Assembly: GCF_042675705.1 (NCBI RefSeq) | Contig: NZ_JBHTJJ010000002.1 | Source of the DNA: Ruegeria arenilitoris | GTDB lineage: Bacteria; Pseudomonadota; Alphaproteobacteria; Rhodobacterales; Rhodobacteraceae | DNA: 64,000 nt | Direction: 5' to 3' (one strand) | In this document: positions 60,289 through 64,000 of the stretch, one piece after another | Numbering within the stretch: the stretch's first letter is position 1 | How the letters are laid out: each line of letters begins with the position of its first letter | The notes under the pieces: model-generated | Told to the model about the DNA's origin: nothing | Database searches by the model: none | The model's input: only the letters and a program-made list of their open reading frames with translations | Position numbers and translations under genes: made by a program

Positions 60289-61635
60289 TTACTGCGATGC
60301 CCGCTCTGTCGGATTGAAGGCGGACAGGCCCTTGAGAATGTCGATCGCATAGGCCAACTGGTAGTCTTCGTTGCGCAGTTCGGCGGTTTCTTCCGCTTTG
60401 GTGCGGTCTTCCTCGATCTGGCGGATTTCATCCTCGGTCAAGCTGTCATTGTTCAGGCTGCCCCGCAGGTCGGCCTCGGACCGGGTGCGAGCGTTGCTTT
60501 CTTCCTCTTCCTCAGCCTCGGGGCGGACGCGGGGCTGTTCCACGATGATGTCGGGGCTGACACCCAAAGCCTGGATCGACCGGCCCGACGGCGTGTAATA
60601 CCGCGAGGTGGTCAGACGCATCGCCCCATCGCCACGCAGCGGCATCACGGTCTGAACCGATCCTTTGCCGAAGCTCTTGGTGCCGACGACGATGGCGCGG
60701 TGGTGATCCTTCAATGCACCTGCAACAATTTCGGATGCCGACGCCGATCCGCCGTTGATCAGCACTACGATCGGCTTGCCCTGGGCAAGATCACCCGGGG
60801 TTGCGTTGAAACGTTCACCATCTTCGGGATTGCGCCCACGGGTCGAGACGATCTCGCCCTCGTTCAGGAATGCGTCCGATACCTTGATGGCTTGGGTCAA
60901 CAGCCCGCCGGGGTTGTTGCGCAGGTCCAGAACAAAGCCATTCACCTTGTCGATGCCGCCAGCTTCGGCGATCTGCTTTTCCATCCCCTCTTTCAGGTTC
61001 GGGAAGGTCTGATCGTTGAAGGTGGTCACACGCAGCACCACGCTGGCGCCTTCGGTTCGGGCGCGAACGGCGGTCAGTTTGATCGTGTCGCGGATGATGG
61101 TCACATCGAATGGGTCTGGTTCGCCTTCCCGCACGACGGTGATCACGATTTCCGAGCCGACCGGGCCACGCATCAGGTCGACTGCCTTGTCCAGCGTCAG
61201 GCCCAGGATGCTCTCGCCGTCCACATGGGTAATGAAATCGCCGGCCTCGATGCCCGCTTCGTCCGCAGGCGTTCCGTCAATTGGCGATACGACTTTGACG
61301 AAGCCATCCTCTTGGGTGACCTCGATGCCCAGCCCACCGAATTCACCGCGCGTCTGCACGCGCATCTGCTCGGCGTCGTCCGGGGAAAGATAGCTTGAAT
61401 GCGGATCCAGAGACGTCAACATGCCGTCGATCGCAGCCTCGATCAGCTCTTCAGGGGCGACTTCCTCGACATACTGGGCGCGGATCCGTTCGAAGATGTC
61501 TCCGAACAGGTCAAGTTGTTCATAGACTCCGGCCTTGTTTTCGGCCTCTTGCGCCAGCAGTGGCCCGGCGATCTGGGTAGTCGCAATAATCCCTGCCACG
61601 GTGCCGGCCAGACCGGCCATCACAAATCTCTTCAT
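60289..61635 (-). CDS. ctpA: Carboxy-terminal processing protease (S41 family)
   Basis: Periplasmic serine protease of 448 residues. An N-terminal signal or anchor (residues about 5-25) is followed by a helical region, a PDZ domain (about 85-165: VKVVSPIDGTPADEAGIEAGDFITHVDG, key run P-A-D-E-A-G-I-E-A-G-D) and the S41 domain with INGGSASASEIVAGAL (nucleophile Ser) and GTKSFGKGSVQTV (catalytic Lys). The C-terminal 70 residues are rich in Glu and Arg. Third gene of gpmI-envC-ctpA, 6 bases after envC; CtpA proteases commonly control cell-wall hydrolases, which fits an EnvC partner. Confidence 0.93.
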   Translation of the reverse strand: MKRFVMAGLAGTVAGIIATTQIAGPLLAQEAENKAGVYEQLDLFGDIFERIRAQYVEEVAPEELIEAAIDGMLTSLDPHSSYLSPDDAEQMRVQTRGEFGGLGIEVTQEDGFVKVVSPIDGTPADEAGIEAGDFITHVDGESILGLTLDKAVDLMRGPVGSEIVITVVREGEPDPFDVTIIRDTIKLTAVRARTEGASVVLRVTTFNDQTFPNLKEGMEKQIAEAGGIDKVNGFVLDLRNNPGGLLTQAIKVSDAFLNEGEIVSTRGRNPEDGERFNATPGDLAQGKPIVVLINGGSASASEIVAGALKDHHRAIVVGTKSFGKGSVQTVMPLRGDGAMRLTTSRYYTPSGRSIQALGVSPDIIVEQPRVRPEAEEEEESNARTRSEADLRGSLNNDSLTEDEIRQIEEDRTKAEETAELRNEDYQLAYAIDILKGLSAFNPTERASQ

Positions 61636-61641
61636 ACTCGT

Positions 61642-62775
61642 CTATCCATCCTTGTCTGTCCGGAACCATGATTCCGGATCCACGGGGCTATTGTTCTCTC
61701 TTACCTCTATATAGAGCGTTTCTGGACGATCAGTTCCAGTGCCATCACCGCTTGTTGACAAAATCGCGCCGATTTCTGGTGTTTGACCGGGCATCAGGCC
61801 CACTGGCGTTCCTTCGGGGATCACCTGACCGGGGTCCCCATACACCTCTTGAAGGCCGGAGAAGACAAAAAGCAAACCCGGCTGCGGTTCCAGGATCACA
61901 AGGTTTCCAAGGTCCAGAAGCGGCCCTCTGTATCGGATCGTGGCCGCTGTCGGCGACAGCACCAATGCACGTGGTCTGGTTCCCAGTACAAGCCCCGGAC
62001 GCGTGACCCCGGCGGCGTCCGTTTCGCCGGAACGATGGAGTATGACGCCTTGGGTCGGCAGCGGAATCTGTCCTTTCAGTTGGGACACATCCGCGTTCGA
62101 GGTTATGATTTCTCCATCCGATATTTCAGACAGACCGCTGGCGAACCCATCCAGCGTCTCCGTCGATGAGATCAGGATGGCTGTCCGCACCGGGTCTTCG
62201 ATGAAACGGCGCGGCAGGTCGGTACGATCGGCTATGGCCTCGCTCAGCTTCGTCCTGGCATTCTGCACGCCTTCCAACCCTTCGGTCAGCGTGTCTGCAG
62301 CGCTTTGTTGCAATCGGCGCAATGTCTGAACCTCGTCCAGATCGCGGGCCAACGCTTGGGCCCTGGTGTTCAGGCCAGGCGTGACTTCGGACAGCATCAT
62401 CCCGGTGCGCGCCGCCCCCAGCGGCCCGGCAGGGTGCAGCATCAGAACCGGTGGCGCCGTGGTTTCGATGGTTTGCAGCACGCCCAGCAACTGGCGGATT
62501 TCACGTTCCCGCGCGTTCAGCTCGGCGGTCAGCTGGCTTTCGCGCAAAGCCGCCCGGCGCAGCCCGTCGCGCATGGCGGCCAGTCCGGCTTCATAGGCCT
62601 GAATCGTCTCGGTCAGGGCACGCACGCGGTCGCGGGCGGTTTCGGCCTCGGTCAGGGCGATCGAGGCCTGTTCCAGCATCTGGGCCGCCTCCAGCGCCGC
62701 CTGCGCGGGGTCCTGCGCGGCCCGGGCCGCCTGCCCCGCCATCAGAGCCACCAGAAGAAGCGCGCGCAGCCTCAT
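61642..62775 (-). CDS. envC: EnvC-family murein hydrolase activator (degenerate M23 domain)
   Basis: Exported protein of 377 residues. A signal peptide (LLLVALMAGQAARAA) is followed by a long coiled coil (about 25-215) rich in Ala, Glu, Arg and Leu, then a LytM/M23-like domain (about 260-375). The zinc-binding His and Asp of active M23 peptidases are not visible in that domain, as in EnvC, which activates amidases instead of cutting peptidoglycan itself. The ATG at 62775 overlaps the gpmI stop (TCAT at 62772-62775); a longer in-frame version lies inside gpmI and is rejected. Confidence 0.85.
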   Translation of the reverse strand: MRLRALLLVALMAGQAARAAQDPAQAALEAAQMLEQASIALTEAETARDRVRALTETIQAYEAGLAAMRDGLRRAALRESQLTAELNAREREIRQLLGVLQTIETTAPPVLMLHPAGPLGAARTGMMLSEVTPGLNTRAQALARDLDEVQTLRRLQQSAADTLTEGLEGVQNARTKLSEAIADRTDLPRRFIEDPVRTAILISSTETLDGFASGLSEISDGEIITSNADVSQLKGQIPLPTQGVILHRSGETDAAGVTRPGLVLGTRPRALVLSPTAATIRYRGPLLDLGNLVILEPQPGLLFVFSGLQEVYGDPGQVIPEGTPVGLMPGQTPEIGAILSTSGDGTGTDRPETLYIEVRENNSPVDPESWFRTDKDG

Positions 62776-64000
62776 GACAGCAGGCTCTGACCCGTCATTT
62801 CCGGAGGCTTGGGCAGGCCCATCAGGTTCAGCACCGTAGGCGCCAGATCGGACAGGCGACCTTCGCGCAGGGTTGCGCCGTCGGGTCCGCCAACTAGCGC
62901 CACGGGCACCGGGTTTAGCGTGTGGGCGGTATGCGGGCCGCCGGTTTCGGGGTCGATCATGGTTTCGCAATTGCCGTGATCGGCGGTCACGATCATGGCC
63001 CCGCCCGCCTTTTCAAGCGCGGCGACCACACGGGCCAGGCCTTGATCAACGGCCTCGCAGGCCTCGATCGCGGCCTTCAGGTCACCGGTATGGCCCACCA
63101 TGTCGGGGTTGGCATAGTTGGTGACGATCAGGTCATAGCCGGCCTCGATCGCCTCGACGAACTTGTCCGTGACCTCGGCGGCCGACATCTCGGGCTGCAG
63201 GTCATAGGTCGCCACCTTGGGCGACGGGGCCATACAGCGATCCTCGCCGGGCTCGGGCGTTTCCTTGCCGCCGTTCAGAAAGAACGTGACATGGGGGTAT
63301 TTCTCGGTTTCGGCCAGACGGAACTGGCGCAGGCCCTGCTTGGCGACCCATTCACCCAGCGTGTTCACGATCTCGCGCTTGGGGAAAACGGTCGTCATGT
63401 AGGCGTTGTGGCCGTCGGAATATTCCACCATGCCCAGCAGCGCCGACAGGTGCGGGCGCGGGCCGGTGTCGAATTCGGCGAAATCAGGTTCGGCAATGGC
63501 GCGCAGGATTTCGCGGGCACGGTCGGCGCGGAAATTGAGGCAGAAGAACCCGTCGCCGTCGCGGACGCCTTCGTAGCCGGGCAGAACCGTGGGCGCAATG
63601 AACTCGTCCGTTTCGCCCCGGTCGTAGGCGGCCTGAATCGCGGCGCTTGCGGTATCAGCCGGCGCGCCTTCACCTTTGATGATCGCGTCGTAGGCGCGGC
63701 CGACCCGTTCCCACCGGTTGTCGCGGTCCATGGCATAGTACCGCCCCGAGACGGTGACGACGCGCGCGTTCGCGGGCAGGCGGCGCTCCAGCTCAGCCAG
63801 GAAGTCCAGCGCCGATTTCGGGGCCACGTCGCGCCCGTCGGTGATGGCGTGCAGTGCCACCGGCACGCCCGCCTCGGTGATCGCTTTTGCGGCGGCGACG
63901 ATATGGTTCAGGTGCCCATGCACCCCGCCATCCGAGACCAGCCCCATCAGATGCGCGGATCCGCCCGCCGCCTTCACCTTGGCGACAAAGTCCTGCAGCG
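62772..64000 (-). CDS. gpmI: 2,3-bisphosphoglycerate-independent phosphoglycerate mutase (5' end cut by window edge)
   Basis: Glycolytic enzyme interconverting 3- and 2-phosphoglycerate with two manganese ions. About 409 residues are visible, covering the C-terminal four-fifths. The N-terminus with the catalytic Ser is beyond the right edge. Visible landmarks are HLMGLVSDGGVHGHLNHI, HAITDGRDVAPKSAL, SGRYYAMDRDNRWERV, EYSDGHN and the metal-binding pair IVTNYANPDMVGHTGD and MIVTADHGNCE. The reading frame continues open to position 64000. First gene visible of gpmI-envC-ctpA. Confidence 0.95.
   Translation of the reverse strand, partial: LQDFVAKVKAAGGSAHLMGLVSDGGVHGHLNHIVAAAKAITEAGVPVALHAITDGRDVAPKSALDFLAELERRLPANARVVTVSGRYYAMDRDNRWERVGRAYDAIIKGEGAPADTASAAIQAAYDRGETDEFIAPTVLPGYEGVRDGDGFFCLNFRADRAREILRAIAEPDFAEFDTGPRPHLSALLGMVEYSDGHNAYMTTVFPKREIVNTLGEWVAKQGLRQFRLAETEKYPHVTFFLNGGKETPEPGEDRCMAPSPKVATYDLQPEMSAAEVTDKFVEAIEAGYDLIVTNYANPDMVGHTGDLKAAIEACEAVDQGLARVVAALEKAGGAMIVTADHGNCETMIDPETGGPHTAHTLNPVPVALVGGPDGATLREGRLSDLAPTVLNLMGLPKPPEMTGQSLLS

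Noticed and set aside
61642..62775. EnvC domain lacking zinc ligands taken as a broken gene
   Set aside because: EnvC-type activators are known to have an inactive M23 domain, and the frame is intact.
1..64000. Search by eye for insertion sequences, phage genes, tRNA genes and CRISPR repeats
   Set aside because: None seen. No transposase or integrase motifs, no regularly spaced repeat array and no clear tRNA cloverleaf were noticed, though a computational scan for small RNAs was not possible.

Overview
The window is GC-rich, densely packed chromosomal DNA of an alphaproteobacterium, most likely a marine Rhodobacteraceae (Roseobacter group, Ruegeria-like). This rests on the gene set (MbfA behind an Irr-type iron box, a pst-phoU-phoB operon without phoR, a urease operon, Si-specific transhydrogenase, twin-arginine CpdB) and on protein character; no ribosomal RNA is present to settle it. 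I see no insertion sequence, prophage, CRISPR array or tRNA gene. Two genes are cut by the window edges: copA on the left and gpmI on the right.

Layout. 1-2484: copper ATPase copA with a CueR-type promoter. 2673-3612: a small lipoprotein and an L,D-transpeptidase. 3811-9937: a Pho box followed by pstS-(attenuator)-pstC-pstA-pstB-phoU-phoB. 9922-24745: an exopolysaccharide island with polymerase/ligase, chain-length protein, LuxR-type response regulator, a fused GT26/phosphoglycosyl transferase, galU, a periplasmic cysteine-less molybdopterin-fold protein, a hybrid histidine kinase, Wza-type lipoprotein, Wzx-type flippase and three glycosyltransferases. 24763-31891: a GNAT enzyme, then a LacI-regulated carbohydrate ABC importer with a GH63-type hydrolase. 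31896-33704: HxlR regulator, flavodoxin-fold reductase and glutathione transferase. 33861-35957: cpdB with a probable Pho box and a terminator. 36156-41201: urease genes ureD-A-(small His-rich membrane protein)-B-C-E-F-G. 41377-49717: EamA transporter, TetR regulator, mbfA, AEC transporter, fghA-sthA-yaiI-like genes, HAD hydrolase, MFS transporter. 49863-53176: zapE and the accD-folC pair. 53235-60234: a CPBP protease, a very large ABC protein with degenerate ATPase motifs, two uncharacterised genes and a DHA2 exporter. 60241-64000: gpmI-envC-ctpA.

How it fits together. The most interesting signal is in the exopolysaccharide island. An 18-base dyad, best copy CCTATCCGTTCGGATAGG, recurs in four intergenic regions (12755-12792, 13481-13518, 15956-15996, 20464-20501). 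Each time it is a tandem pair whose centres lie 20-21 bases apart, and each pair sits about 60-95 bases upstream of at least one start codon. The island encodes one kinase with a phosphotransfer domain and one LuxR-type response regulator, and one of the sites lies in front of the kinase operon. I infer a self-contained, autoregulated phosphorelay that controls the whole polysaccharide pathway through this dyad. A second candidate for new biology is the ABC-like protein at 54137-57217, whose nucleotide-binding motifs are eroded although the protein is long and intact and carries a cyclic-nucleotide-binding-like domain.
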